Shown here piece after piece: positions 48,879 through 58,240 of a stretch of DNA of 64,000 bases (position 1 is the first letter of the stretch; every line of letters begins with the position of its first letter). The stretch is from a bacterium UBP8_UBA817 (lineage in GTDB: Bacteria > Margulisbacteria > Marinamargulisbacteria > CAMDBA01). A program made the position numbers and the translations under genes. The stretch covers positions 1-64,000 of the forward strand of contig CAMDBA010000005.1 of assembly GCA_945888995.1 (NCBI GenBank), read 5' to 3'. The notes below the pieces were generated by a model that did not search any database, was not told the origin of the DNA, and worked only from the letters and a program-made list of their open reading frames with translations.

Positions 48879-51140
48879 ATGGCGTTAACACAACAAGATT
48901 TCCTCGATATTGAAGCGATTCTCGGCCGTAAACCGACGAAGGTAGAAGAGATTATTTTTGACACGATGTGGTCGGAACATTGCTCATATAAAAGCAGTAA
49001 AACAACACTTAAAACGTATTTAGGTCCCAAGACATCCGGCTCCGACGTCGTGATCGGAATCGGGCAGGATGCAGGGGTGATCCGGCTGGCTGAGCATGAA
49101 GGGAAATCCTATTGTTTAACCGTGGCGCATGAATCGCATAATCACCCGTCTCAGATTTTGCCGATCGAAGGTGCTGCCACCGGTGTCGGCGGGGTGGTCA
49201 GAGATGTGTATTGTATGGGCGCGGATGTGATCGGGGTTTTGAATTCCCTCCATTTTGGGCTGGTAACGCCGGATTCACACAATGCATTTGTCGAAGAAAT
49301 TGCTGAAAAAGTCGTGATCGGCGTATCGGATTATGCGAATCCACTGGGTGTGCCGGTTTTGGGCGGCGAGACGTTGTATCATGAGTCCTATAACGATAAT
49401 TGTCTGGTGAATGTGGCGGCGCTGGGGATTGTTCAGGAGGATCAGGTGATCCATAGCCGGGTTCCAGAAGAAGCGAGAACCACGCCTTATGTGATGATTT
49501 TGGTCGGTAAATCCACTGACTCGACCGGATTCGGCGGCGCGAGTTTTTCGTCGGCGACGTTAGATACCGAGTCAAATAATATTGGCGCCGTTCAGGTCCA
49601 TGACCCGTTTTTGAAGCGGGTTTTGGCTGAGGCGATTAAAGAAATGTTTCGCGTGGTACACCGTGACGGCTTGAAGATCGGCTTCAAAGACCTGGGTGCG
49701 GGCGGGATTGCTTGTGCGACGTCTGAGATTGCGGCGGCGAGTGGATTCGGCGTGGATCTGGATTTGGAAAAAGTGAATACGGCGTTTGAAAATCTTTCGC
49801 CTGAAGTGATTACCTGTTCGGAAACTCAGGAGCGGTTTTGTATTGCGGTGCCGGAATCGGTGGCCGAAAAAATCGTGTCTATTTTTAATGTTGAGTTTGA
49901 ATTGCCTAAGCTGTATCACAAAGCGGGCGCTGTCGTGATCGGTAAAATTACAACCGATCCGTATTACCGGGTTTTTTCGACCGGTGAGTTGCTGTGTAAT
50001 TTGCCGATTCAGGCAATTACTACCGATGTTTTTCGGGAGCGGACGTCGACCCCGCGCCAGATTGTCCGAACGGCTCAGCCTGCGACTTATGATGTATCTA
50101 AAACGACGATTGAAAAGCAGTGTTTAGACTTATTGGCCCTGCCTAATATCCGGTCAAAGCGGTATGTATACCGTCATTTTGACAATGCGGTTCGTGGGGA
50201 TACGGTGTTTTATCCGGGTGAAGCGGATTCGGTGGTCATTACGCCGATTGACGGGTCGCCTGTTGGCGTTGCGGTGAGTATTGATAGCAATCTTTACGGT
50301 TACTATGATCCGTATATGTGCGGGGCTTCGGCTGTTGCCGAGAGTGTCCGGAATGTCGTTTGTGTCGGGGGAAAACCGATCGCACTGACCGATTGTCTGA
50401 ATTACGGGAATCCGGAAAATCCGTCCGCGTTTTTTGATTTTGAAGAAGGGGTCAAAGGGATTGCGGATGCGGTGACGGCGTTTAGTTTTACGCCGGGTGA
50501 GCCGTTGCCGATTGTGTCGGGGAATGTGAGTTTTTATAACGATTCGAAACAAGGTGCCGCTATTACGCCGTCTCCGGTCGTGGTGGTGGTGGCCAAGATT
50601 GACGATTATCACCGTGCGATTACGATGCAGCTGAAGAGTGCTGGACACACGTTGATTCTCGTTGGAACTCGCTATCCTGAATTCGGCGGGACGCAGATCG
50701 GGAATTTAGTGAATGGACTAAATGATGTGGCGCCTCAGGTACGCTTCGAAGACGAAGCTAAGATGAATCGCGCGATTTATGAGTTGATTCAAGTCGGTGC
50801 ATTATCGGCGTGTCATGATATTTCGGCAGGTGGATTTTTTGCGTGTTTATCCGAAATGGTGATGGGTGAAAAAGGGCGGGATAAATGTGGCGCCGAGATT
50901 CGGATTCCAGAAAGCGCTGATGTCTTTACCTTCCTGTTTTCGGAAAACGGTGGTTATCTTATCGAAGTGGCGGCTGATCAGGTGTCGGCGGTTGAAGCGA
51001 GGCTTCAGGTAGATCAGATTGCCTTTTCTCGAGTGGGGCAGACGACACCAGCCGCTGGAATTCAGGTTTCTTATTCTCATGGGCCGGTTGGGTTTTCTGC
51101 AGATGCGTTACGAGGGGCTTGGGCGCCGGAGTTTAGTTAA
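48879..51140 (+). CDS. purL: Phosphoribosylformylglycinamidine synthase PurL subunit
   Basis: 753 residues, the small PurL type that works with PurS and PurQ. It opens with the ATP-binding segment TMWSEHCSYKSSK and contains HPSQILPIEGAATGVGG, FKDLGAGGIACATSE, ALTDCLNYGNPE and SACHDISAGG. It makes FGAM in purine synthesis. purS, purQ and the other pur genes are not in the window. An AAAGGAT site precedes the ATG. Confidence 0.96.
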   Translation: MALTQQDFLDIEAILGRKPTKVEEIIFDTMWSEHCSYKSSKTTLKTYLGPKTSGSDVVIGIGQDAGVIRLAEHEGKSYCLTVAHESHNHPSQILPIEGAATGVGGVVRDVYCMGADVIGVLNSLHFGLVTPDSHNAFVEEIAEKVVIGVSDYANPLGVPVLGGETLYHESYNDNCLVNVAALGIVQEDQVIHSRVPEEARTTPYVMILVGKSTDSTGFGGASFSSATLDTESNNIGAVQVHDPFLKRVLAEAIKEMFRVVHRDGLKIGFKDLGAGGIACATSEIAAASGFGVDLDLEKVNTAFENLSPEVITCSETQERFCIAVPESVAEKIVSIFNVEFELPKLYHKAGAVVIGKITTDPYYRVFSTGELLCNLPIQAITTDVFRERTSTPRQIVRTAQPATYDVSKTTIEKQCLDLLALPNIRSKRYVYRHFDNAVRGDTVFYPGEADSVVITPIDGSPVGVAVSIDSNLYGYYDPYMCGASAVAESVRNVVCVGGKPIALTDCLNYGNPENPSAFFDFEEGVKGIADAVTAFSFTPGEPLPIVSGNVSFYNDSKQGAAITPSPVVVVVAKIDDYHRAITMQLKSAGHTLILVGTRYPEFGGTQIGNLVNGLNDVAPQVRFEDEAKMNRAIYELIQVGALSACHDISAGGFFACLSEMVMGEKGRDKCGAEIRIPESADVFTFLFSENGGYLIEVAADQVSAVEARLQVDQIAFSRVGQTTPAAGIQVSYSHGPVGFSADALRGAWAPEFS

Positions 51141-51182
51141 TGGTGTTTATCGCTACAATCAGAAACGGGCTATAATCTGAGC

Positions 51183-51587
51183 ATGCATGACCAAGATCTT
51201 CGCTGGCGTCAGCGTCAGGTTAATTATGAAAAAGCCTTGTCACAACTTAAAAAGTTTATCGATAAAGGTGAGTTAAACGAGCTCGAGAAGCAAGGGCTCA
51301 TTCAGGCTTTTGAATATACGTATGAACTCGCTTTTAATGTGATCAAGGATTTTTACGAAAACCAAGGCGACTCTAATATTCAGGGGAGCCGAGATGCATT
51401 TCGTCTTGCGTTTAACCGGGGGCTTATTCGTGATGGGGATGCTTGGATGCGGATGATTGAGAGCCGAAAACAGACTTCTCATACCTATAATGAAGATACA
51501 GCCGAAGAGGTAGTAAAGGCCATTTTGATGAGATATTATCCGATGTTTAATGCCTTGAGAGATTCATTGCGGCATATTGAGAAATGA
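51183..51587 (+). CDS. hepT: HepT-type HEPN toxin
   Basis: 134 residues of the HI0074 nucleotidyltransferase-substrate-binding family. The HEPN RNase motif R-x4-H-x-Y is R95-KQTS-H100-T-Y102. Such toxins cleave RNA until their partner modifies the Tyr. It overlaps mntA by 4 bp. Confidence 0.88.
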   Translation: MHDQDLRWRQRQVNYEKALSQLKKFIDKGELNELEKQGLIQAFEYTYELAFNVIKDFYENQGDSNIQGSRDAFRLAFNRGLIRDGDAWMRMIESRKQTSHTYNEDTAEEVVKAILMRYYPMFNALRDSLRHIEK

Positions 51588-51907
51588 CGGACCTTGGCCT
51601 TTCTGACGAGGTAGTCGATCAACTTCGTTTCGTATTAAAGAATTTTTCTCAAGTTGAGGAAGTCGTTTTATATGGATCGAGGGCCAAAGGGACGCAACGG
51701 GCCGGGTCTGATATCGATCTGACATTAATAGGGCCGGATTTGACACTTGAGATACGAAATGAAATCGGGAGGCAGCTTGACGATTTGTCGCTTCCTTATA
51801 TGATCGATTTATCTATTTGTGAGCACATTCAAAATCCCGCGTTGTTGGAGCATATTGGCCGGGTAGGGATTTCGTTATATAAGAAAGATAGGGGATCTAA
51901 CGGGTAA
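51584..51907 (+). CDS. mntA: MntA-type nucleotidyltransferase antitoxin
   Basis: 107 residues. The minimal nucleotidyltransferase motif GS-x10-D-x-D is at G31-S32 to D43-I-D45, set in LYGSRAKGTQRAGSDIDLTLIG. In the characterised HepT/MntA pair the antitoxin adds AMP to the Tyr of the R-x4-H-x-Y motif and silences the toxin. Both motifs are complete here. Activity is inferred from the family. Confidence 0.9.
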   Translation: MTDLGLSDEVVDQLRFVLKNFSQVEEVVLYGSRAKGTQRAGSDIDLTLIGPDLTLEIRNEIGRQLDDLSLPYMIDLSICEHIQNPALLEHIGRVGISLYKKDRGSNG

Positions 51908-51951
51908 TTTTGAGATTCTATTGCTGTCTATTTGGGATTGTATTGCCCATT

Positions 51952-53061
51952 TTAAGAGGCTTCCAGACTATATTTAACAATTTTCTGCGCTGCATCCGAT
52001 AACTCGCCTGTTGAAGTCTGTTGTTTCGTGGTTTCTAATGCTTCCATTACCGCTTTTGCAATAACGGCTTTTTCCCGGGGTTCGATTAATTTGAGCTGAG
52101 GGCCTAATAACCGCCCCTGCTCCAAAAATCGCGTTCTTGTCGACTGGGGCCCAAATCCTTCGAAGCAAATGACGGGTTTGCCCACATAGACTGCTTGTTC
52201 ATTTGCAGTGCCTGCTAGGCCAATAATGACAGCGCTAGACGCTAGAAATAGTTTGAACTCGGGGTGAATGGCGATCGAAATAGGCTGTTCCTGATGTTGA
52301 AGTAGGGTCATTGTTTCATCGATTTTCCAACTACTTCCTTTTAGCCACTTTTCATAAAACAGGGCTAAATCAAAGGTTGGCGCCTTGGCAAATGTCCAGG
52401 AGACGGTGGGCTTGAGCGTGGCGACTTCGGTCACGACTTTTAAGATATAGGCCATATTCTCGTAGGCTTCTTGCCGTGAGCCCGGTATGAGCCCGACGGT
52501 GGATATTGCGGTAGGTGTTTGGTGGGTGGGATCGAGGCCATCCATCATGGGATTGCCTAGGTAATGGGCGGGAACGCCGGCTTCTCGGAGGCTTTCCGCG
52601 GTGAGGTTGTCCCGGGTAAAGACGAGCTTTGCCCAGCGTTTCATTAATGCGATTTCCAATCGGCTATGGGCCATAAAGGCATCACTTTTCGCGGTCGGTA
52701 AAAAAACGTGCTCGGACGGATTGAAAAACCGGGCGACCGAGAGGCAAAATAAATCGCCAACGCTGATGGTCAGGTCAATATGACCGATATTTTTTACTGC
52801 GCCGAGTTGCTTGAATACTTGGGTGAAAAGGCCTGCCCGAATGTCTTGGACTGCGTCCGAAAACGATCGGATGAATCCACCGCTCGGTAACGCGGGATTG
52901 GTTAATAAAAGTGGAATGCCCAATGTTTGATACGATAGGCCGGGACCTACCAACGGTAAGGCGATCAAGTCACTATTCGACACTGCGGATTGGAGAGCCG
53001 TGGCCAACCGGCAGGCGATCTGGTCTTCTCCATATCCGTTTGAAACAATCAAAATACGCAT
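51952..53061 (-). CDS. Lipid-A-disaccharide-synthase-related protein (cyanobacterial type)
   Basis: 369 residues, a GT-B-like protein resembling LpxB, of the cyanobacteria/Deinococcus-type family. ILIVSNGYGEDQIA, ISVGDLFCLSVAR, LGNPMMDGL, GLIPGSRQEAYENM and IGLAGTANEQAVYVGKPVICFEG are visible. Unlike LpxB it starts with a NGYGED segment. The substrate is unknown. It is 4 bp downstream of cysA, apparently in the sulfate operon, which is unexpected. Confidence 0.82.
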   Translation of the reverse strand: MRILIVSNGYGEDQIACRLATALQSAVSNSDLIALPLVGPGLSYQTLGIPLLLTNPALPSGGFIRSFSDAVQDIRAGLFTQVFKQLGAVKNIGHIDLTISVGDLFCLSVARFFNPSEHVFLPTAKSDAFMAHSRLEIALMKRWAKLVFTRDNLTAESLREAGVPAHYLGNPMMDGLDPTHQTPTAISTVGLIPGSRQEAYENMAYILKVVTEVATLKPTVSWTFAKAPTFDLALFYEKWLKGSSWKIDETMTLLQHQEQPISIAIHPEFKLFLASSAVIIGLAGTANEQAVYVGKPVICFEGFGPQSTRTRFLEQGRLLGPQLKLIEPREKAVIAKAVMEALETTKQQTSTGELSDAAQKIVKYSLEAS

Positions 53062-53065
53062 GCGG

Positions 53066-54133
53066 TTAAATAGAATAATCTTGCATAAACAAGCGGCCGT
53101 CTTTCGGACTTACAAACACGTCCATTCCTTTTTGGAATGTCATGCTCAGATAATAATCTTGCGTAATTTCGACGTGGACAGGGTCTCCCCATTCGCTCGT
53201 CAGATCGACGCGTACAACGGGACCTGCTAAATGAACGTGGTCGATTTTTGCCTTGAACGCAGTGCTGTCGGGTGCGGAATGGTGGATATCGAGATCATGC
53301 GGCCGGACATAAAAAACGGTGTCTTTTGTTTCTTGCTCCGAGGTTTCGGGGAGCGAGACGGAAACATTGCCGAAGTGGGCGACTTTGTCTTCTACCCGGC
53401 CATGGAATAGATTCACATTGCCGATAAATTGATAGACAAAGGCATTGGCGCAATGGTGATAGACTTCTTCGGGAGTGCCGATTTGCTCGATGCGTCCTTC
53501 GTTCATAATGACAATCCGGTCGGCAACTTCGAGGGCTTCTTCCACGTCATGTGTGACAAACACGCTGGTGATGTGGAGCTCGTCATGAAGTCTGCGTAGC
53601 CATTTCCGGAGTTCTTTTCGGACCTTGGCATCTAGTGCGCCGAACGGTTCATCTAATAGGAGAAGTTGAGGTTCAATGGCGAGGGCCCGTGCCAATGCGA
53701 TGCGCTGGCGTTGGCCGCCGGAGAGCTGTGACGGATATCGTTTACCGAGATAATCCAACTGAACCAGCTGGAGAAGTTCGTGCACTTTTCGCTCGATTTC
53801 TGATTCGGATGGGCGGCTTTTTTTGTCCCGTACCCGTAGCCCGAACGCCACGTTTTCAAAAACAGTCATATGTTTGAATAAGGCATAATGTTGAAAAACG
53901 AAGCCGACTTGGCGTTCCTGGACGGTTTTGTCTTTTGTGTCGTCGCCGTGGAATAAAATATTGCCTGAATCAATGACTTCCAATCCGGCGATACTGCGTA
54001 AAAGGGTGGTTTTTCCGGAGCCGGAAGGGCCTAAAAGGGCAATCAATTCACCTGTTTTGACTTCGAACGACAGGTCTTTTAAGACGTCAACGTCGCCGAA
54101 TGCCTTGGATACGTTTTGGATAATAATGCTCAT
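53066..54133 (-). CDS. cysA: Sulfate/thiosulfate ABC transporter ATPase CysA
   Basis: 355 residues. Walker [12 protein letters not shown], signature [15 protein letters not shown] and Walker [13 protein letters not shown], with a C-terminal TOBE domain. It energises sulfate uptake with CysT and CysW. The start at 54133 gives ATGA overlap with cysW and has a GGGGGA site; a longer frame is rejected. Confidence 0.93.
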   Translation of the reverse strand: MSIIIQNVSKAFGDVDVLKDLSFEVKTGELIALLGPSGSGKTTLLRSIAGLEVIDSGNILFHGDDTKDKTVQERQVGFVFQHYALFKHMTVFENVAFGLRVRDKKSRPSESEIERKVHELLQLVQLDYLGKRYPSQLSGGQRQRIALARALAIEPQLLLLDEPFGALDAKVRKELRKWLRRLHDELHITSVFVTHDVEEALEVADRIVIMNEGRIEQIGTPEEVYHHCANAFVYQFIGNVNLFHGRVEDKVAHFGNVSVSLPETSEQETKDTVFYVRPHDLDIHHSAPDSTAFKAKIDHVHLAGPVVRVDLTSEWGDPVHVEITQDYYLSMTFQKGMDVFVSPKDGRLFMQDYSI

Positions 54134-54963
54134 AACCGTTTTTCCCCCTTCATTCGCCATTCGATGTAGTGTTTGATTAATAAGGTGACCAGCGCGCCGA
54201 ACACCATCAACGACGAGACGGCAAAGGCTGCGGTAAAATTGTACTCATTGTATAAAATTTCAATATGTAGCGGCATGGTGTTGGTGAGGCCGCGGATATG
54301 ACCGGAGACGACGGATACTGCCCCGAATTCACCGACGGCCCGAGCGGTACATAAAATAATTCCATACATCAGACCCCATTTAATATTAGGCAAACTGACC
54401 CGCCAGAAAGTCTGCCAGCCGGTAGCGCCTAAAGTGAGTGCAGCCTCTTCTTCTTCGATGCCTTGTGACTGCATCAACGGAATTAATTCACGCGCAACAA
54501 ACGGGAATGTGACAAATGTGGTGACCATGACGATGCCGGGCGTGGAGAAGATAATCTGAATACCGAGATTGTAGAAAATGCCGCCTAGCCAGCTTTTATC
54601 GCTGAAAAGCAGGACAAAAATCAAACCCGAAATGACCGGCGATACTGTGAACGGTAGATCAATTAATGTGAGCAGGAATCCTTTTCCTCTAAATTCAAAT
54701 TTGGTGATCGCCCAGCTGGCGCAGAGTCCGAAAATCGTATTGAGCGGTACGGCAATACAGACCACCAATGCTGTCAGCCGCATCGCGGCCAGTGCCTCCG
54801 GCTCGACAAAGGCCTTAAGATAAAGACCGATACCGCCTTCGAAGGCTTTGACGAAAATCAAGATCAGCGGCGTGATTAGAAAGGAGATCAAAAACAGGAT
54901 GCTGATCCCGATCAGTAGATAGCGAATCCAACGGGGCTCGGTAATGGCTGCGTGACGTTTCAT
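54130..54963 (-). CDS. cysW: Sulfate ABC transporter permease CysW
   Basis: 277 residues with about six membrane helices. The binding-protein-dependent EAA loop lies around [29 protein letters not shown]. Overlaps cysT by 4 bp. The two permeases form the channel. Confidence 0.92.
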   Translation of the reverse strand: MKRHAAITEPRWIRYLLIGISILFLISFLITPLILIFVKAFEGGIGLYLKAFVEPEALAAMRLTALVVCIAVPLNTIFGLCASWAITKFEFRGKGFLLTLIDLPFTVSPVISGLIFVLLFSDKSWLGGIFYNLGIQIIFSTPGIVMVTTFVTFPFVARELIPLMQSQGIEEEEAALTLGATGWQTFWRVSLPNIKWGLMYGIILCTARAVGEFGAVSVVSGHIRGLTNTMPLHIEILYNEYNFTAAFAVSSLMVFGALVTLLIKHYIEWRMKGEKRL

Positions 54964-55793
54964 CCGCGTCCCCTAACTTTACTCCAGGCCTGGAGGCTAT
55001 TGATTAAAAGAAGTAGCGAAAACGAAGCGAGTAGCATGATACAGGCGATGGCTGTTGCACCTTCGTAATTGTATTGTTCCAATTGGGTCATAATCAGCAG
55101 TGGCGCAATCTCGGTTTTGAAGGGCATGTTGCCGGATATAAAGACAACCGATCCATATTCTCCTAATGATCGGGCAAATGAGAGGGTTGTTCCTGTAATC
55201 CAGGCAGGTAGCACGGTCGGCAGAATGACCCTGATCCAGGTTTGAATCCGGCTGGCACCGAGGCTGCTGGCGGCTTCTTCCATTTCTTTTTCCATATCTT
55301 CTAATACCGGTTCGATAGTCCGGATAACGAAGGGCATTCCGATAAAGGTAAGCGCGATAATAATCCCGATCGGATTAAAGACGGCGGTAATGCCGATTTT
55401 GCCTAAAAGGTGGCCGATCCATCCTTGCCCGGAGTAGGCGGCTGTGAGTGCGATCCCTGCGACTGCTGTGGGGAGTGCAAAGGGGATATCGATTAAGGCG
55501 TTTAAGACTTTTTTTCCGAAAAAGGAATACCGCACCATGACCCAGGCAACCAGAAATCCAAATACGGCATTAATTAATGCACTGATAGCCGCCGTGTAAA
55601 AGCTTAGCCAGTAGGCCGATACGCTGCGGGGCGAAGTTACAATCTCGATAAACGGTTGGAAGCCCATTCCGGCGGTTTTGATAAAGAGCATAGACAGGGG
55701 AATCAGGACGACCAATCCTAAATAGGTTACGGTGATGCCCAGCGTTAATCCAAATCCGGGTAAAATTGTTTTTCTTCTCACTTTTTTTCTCAT
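54960..55793 (-). CDS. cysT: Sulfate ABC transporter permease CysT
   Basis: 277 residues with six helices and EAA loop MEEAASSLGASRIQTWIRVILPTVLPAW. It lies 16 bp downstream of the Rrf2 regulator. No periplasmic sulfate-binding protein gene is found in the operon, so it must be elsewhere or missing. Confidence 0.92.
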   Translation of the reverse strand: MRKKVRRKTILPGFGLTLGITVTYLGLVVLIPLSMLFIKTAGMGFQPFIEIVTSPRSVSAYWLSFYTAAISALINAVFGFLVAWVMVRYSFFGKKVLNALIDIPFALPTAVAGIALTAAYSGQGWIGHLLGKIGITAVFNPIGIIIALTFIGMPFVIRTIEPVLEDMEKEMEEAASSLGASRIQTWIRVILPTVLPAWITGTTLSFARSLGEYGSVVFISGNMPFKTEIAPLLIMTQLEQYNYEGATAIACIMLLASFSLLLLINSLQAWSKVRGRG

Positions 55794-55809
55794 AAGAAAG
55801 GCCTTCTTG

Positions 55810-56265
55810 TTAAATGCTATAGGTTAGTGGCGCGGCATGGCAGTTGGCGATTTTTTTTTGTACGTCGGCTAATGTGACGTTATCTAAGATATTGGACATG
55901 GCATCGCGAACATCTTTCATGACGATCCGGATACCGCATCTGTGCTCGTCGACACACTCGTCGCACCGCCGATAAGCCGATTCACTGACGCAGGATACGG
56001 GCGCAAGCGGGCCGTCCAAAGCGCGCATGATTTCACCGACTGTGATGCGATCCGCTGCATTAGCGAGGGTGTAGCCGCCGCCTTTACCTTTTTTACTATG
56101 GAGAACGCCTTTTTTTTTCAGCTCTAATAAAATGGATTCGAGAAATTTTTTGGGAATATGCTCATGGGAGGCAATGTCCGAAATTAAGACGGCTTCCTGA
56201 GCGCTTAATTTTTGGGACAGGTAGAGAACGGCTTTTAATCCGTAAATAGCTTTTTTGGTTAGCAT
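55810..56265 (-). CDS. Rrf2-family transcriptional regulator
   Basis: 151 residues. A winged helix at the N-terminus (ISDIASHEHIPKKFLESILLELKKKGVL, then GKGGGYTL wing) is followed by cysteines C92, C101, C104 and C110, which could bind an Fe-S cluster or sense thiols. Family members include CymR and IscR. It heads the operon with cysTWA and has a perfect inverted repeat downstream of its promoter, so it probably represses its own operon in response to sulfur state. Confidence 0.9.
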   Translation of the reverse strand: MLTKKAIYGLKAVLYLSQKLSAQEAVLISDIASHEHIPKKFLESILLELKKKGVLHSKKGKGGGYTLANAADRITVGEIMRALDGPLAPVSCVSESAYRRCDECVDEHRCGIRIVMKDVRDAMSNILDNVTLADVQKKIANCHAAPLTYSI

Positions 56266-56275
56266 AATTTGAGGC

Positions 56276-56301
56276 CTCTATAATCTACTATTTCTATAGA
56301 G
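56276..56301. promoter_or_regulatory. Probable Rrf2 operator
   Basis: CTCTATA (56276-56282) and TATAGAG (56295-56301) form a perfect 7 bp inverted repeat separated by 12 bp. It lies just downstream of the -10 box and upstream of the regulator's start codon, where a repressor would block transcription. Confidence 0.55.
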
Positions 56302-56303
56302 TG

Positions 56304-56332
56304 AGTGTAAATCCGAGGCGGAGACCTGTCAA
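56304..56332 (-). promoter_or_regulatory. Consensus promoter of the Rrf2-cysTWA operon
   Basis: On the minus strand, TTGACA (plus 56327-56332) and TACACT (plus 56304-56309) are separated by 17 bp. The -35 box is perfect. It drives the regulator and the following sulfate genes. Confidence 0.75.
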
Positions 56333-56363
56333 TGAAAAGCCTAATATGGAAGTAGGCATTCAT

Positions 56364-56399
56364 AAAAAAACACCCTCCGAAATGGGAGGGTGTTTTTTT
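56364..56399 (-). terminator. Intrinsic terminator after trxA
   Basis: CACCCTCC and GGAGGGTG form an 8 bp GC-rich stem (56371-56378 and 56385-56392) with a GAAATG loop, flanked by seven A and seven T. It can work in both directions; it lies 23 bp after trxA on the minus strand. Confidence 0.9.
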
Positions 56400-56422
56400 G
56401 AGAGTCAAACGTATTGCCTTGA

Positions 56423-56752
56423 TTAAAGCGGCATATACTTTTTGAGCTCGGCTTCGAAGGCGCTTTCGGATCTGTAGCCGATTAAGCGGCCGACTTCTTT
56501 TCCGTCTTTGAATAGAATGCAGCATGGGATGCCGGTGATTTGATAGGTTTGAGCTGTTTGCGGATTGCTATCCGTATCTAATTTGACGACTTTGAGTTTG
56601 CCTGAATGCGTGTTTTCGATTTTTTCAATAATAGGCCCCAGCATTCGGCAAGGTCCGCACCACTCTGCCCAAAAATCAACTAAGACATGCTTGTCACTTT
56701 CTTTTAAGACAACCGCCTCAAAATCAGCATCCGCCACGTGTAAAACTGCCAT
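56423..56752 (-). CDS. trxA: Thioredoxin
   Basis: 109 residues. The active site WCGPC has C32 and C35, in the context VDFWAEWCGPCRML, and the cis-Pro lies in TGIPCCILF. It reduces disulfides in the cytoplasm. It is transcribed alone and ended by a strong terminator. The extra Cys after the cis-Pro is slightly unusual. Confidence 0.95.
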   Translation of the reverse strand: MAVLHVADADFEAVVLKESDKHVLVDFWAEWCGPCRMLGPIIEKIENTHSGKLKVVKLDTDSNPQTAQTYQITGIPCCILFKDGKEVGRLIGYRSESAFEAELKKYMPL

Positions 56753-56850
56753 AATAATCCCTCCTTGAGTGGTGATTTTGAATCATGTTTACGATATCAG
56801 ATTTCATAAGGGGGGTAAACTCGGGGTTTGAGTGTGTTGTTGGGGGGCTT

Positions 56851-56878
56851 TTGTAAACCGATTGGCTTGTGCTAGAAT
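56851..56878 (+). promoter_or_regulatory. Probable promoter for the GH13 gene
   Basis: TTGTAA (56851-56856) and TAGAAT (56873-56878) with a 16 bp spacer, 44 bp upstream of the GH13 start codon. Confidence 0.45.
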
Positions 56879-56922
56879 TCATCATCCATTTTTGTATCGA
56901 CATCGTTTTCTAAGGAGGCTAT

Positions 56923-58239
56923 ATGGCTTTTTATCAAGGAGCTCGGATATACAATCTTTTCCCACGGCTATTAGGGCCGATGAGTAACTGGAAAGATGCG
57001 ATTAGTCGTGCAAAGACATTGGGGTTTAACTGGGTTTATATCAACCCGTTCCACTATCCCGGATTTTCCGGCAGTATTTATTCCCCGAAAGATTTTTTTG
57101 AGTTTAATCCGCTCTTTTTGGACCCGGAATCTGAGCTCTCCGGAATGGATCAGCTTAAAGAAGTCATTGAATACGCCAAAAGTTTGCAAGTAAATCTGAT
57201 GATGGACTTGTTGATTAACCATACGGCAATCGATCATCCGTTGATCGTGGAGCACCGGGATTGGTATAAATCGGATGATAAAGGGGACCTCGTCAGGCCG
57301 ACCGTTTTAGATGAAGGTGAGACGGTGGTTTGGGGCGATTTGGCTGAAATTGACAATGAAGATTCTCCGGATCGGGCTAATCTCTGGAATTACTGGTGGG
57401 ATTTGGCCGATTTTTATATGGCGATGGGATTTGACGGGTTTCGCTGTGATGCGGCCTATAAAGTCACTGAACATATATGGCGCTTTTTGATCAGCCGTTC
57501 AAAGGAGAAATATCCGCACTCTCAATATTTTGCTGAAACATTGGGATGCGAATTGGATGATATCGTTCGATTGGCGAAAGTCGGATTTGATTATACGTTC
57601 AACAGCTCGAAATGGTGGAATTATGAGGATAGCTGGTGTCTCAAGCAATACCGTGAGACCGAAAAATACGCCAAATCGGTGAGCTTCCCGGAAACGCATG
57701 ATACCCTTCGCTTAGCGGCGGAGTTGAACGGGAATATGGATCAAATTAAGCAGCGTTACTTATTCTCGGCGATCTTTTCGGCCGGGGTTATGATTCCGAT
57801 TGGCTTCGAATACGGATTTAAAAAACCACTCAACGTGGTGGAGACGATGCCTTCCGACTGGGAGCCGCATCTGTTTGATTTATCCGAATATATTACCCGG
57901 GTTAATTTGCTTAAATCGTCATTTAAAATCTTTAATGAAGACAACGAAATTACCGTCATCGATATTGGTAATCCGAATGTTTTTGCGTTTTTGAAGATCT
58001 CGAAGGGCCGGCTGGAAAAAGTCCTGGTGCTGATTAATAAAGATCCGAAGCATTATCAACGGATTCAGGTCCCGAGTATTTATGCGATTTTTGATACGCA
58101 TATTCCTCTGGTGGATATTTCGATTGAGCATCGGATGGATTTTATTCCGGATGAATTTGACTATAATCTTCTGCCGTCACAGACGAAGATGTTTTATTAT
58201 CTTTACCGGAAACCGGAATTCTACGCAGCGGCCAATTAA
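56923..58239 (+). CDS. GH13 alpha-amylase-family enzyme, GlgE-like
   Basis: 438 residues. The catalytic residues are D176 in GFRCDAAYK, E205 in YFAETLGC and D260 in SFPETHD. NLFPRLLGP and NPFHYPGFSGS near the N-terminus resemble GlgE, the maltosyltransferase of trehalose-derived glucan synthesis, but GlgE proteins are about 650 residues or more with an N-terminal domain that is missing here. A sugar role is sure; substrate and donor are not. It is single, with its own promoter and an AAGGAGG site. Confidence 0.85.
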   Translation: MAFYQGARIYNLFPRLLGPMSNWKDAISRAKTLGFNWVYINPFHYPGFSGSIYSPKDFFEFNPLFLDPESELSGMDQLKEVIEYAKSLQVNLMMDLLINHTAIDHPLIVEHRDWYKSDDKGDLVRPTVLDEGETVVWGDLAEIDNEDSPDRANLWNYWWDLADFYMAMGFDGFRCDAAYKVTEHIWRFLISRSKEKYPHSQYFAETLGCELDDIVRLAKVGFDYTFNSSKWWNYEDSWCLKQYRETEKYAKSVSFPETHDTLRLAAELNGNMDQIKQRYLFSAIFSAGVMIPIGFEYGFKKPLNVVETMPSDWEPHLFDLSEYITRVNLLKSSFKIFNEDNEITVIDIGNPNVFAFLKISKGRLEKVLVLINKDPKHYQRIQVPSIYAIFDTHIPLVDISIEHRMDFIPDEFDYNLLPSQTKMFYYLYRKPEFYAAAN

Positions 58240-58240
58240 G

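Noticed and set aside
50154-50648. Long minus-strand frame inside purL, with 49198-49575 and 49572-49919
   Set aside because: Arg/His-rich shadow frames in a strongly conserved gene on the other strand.
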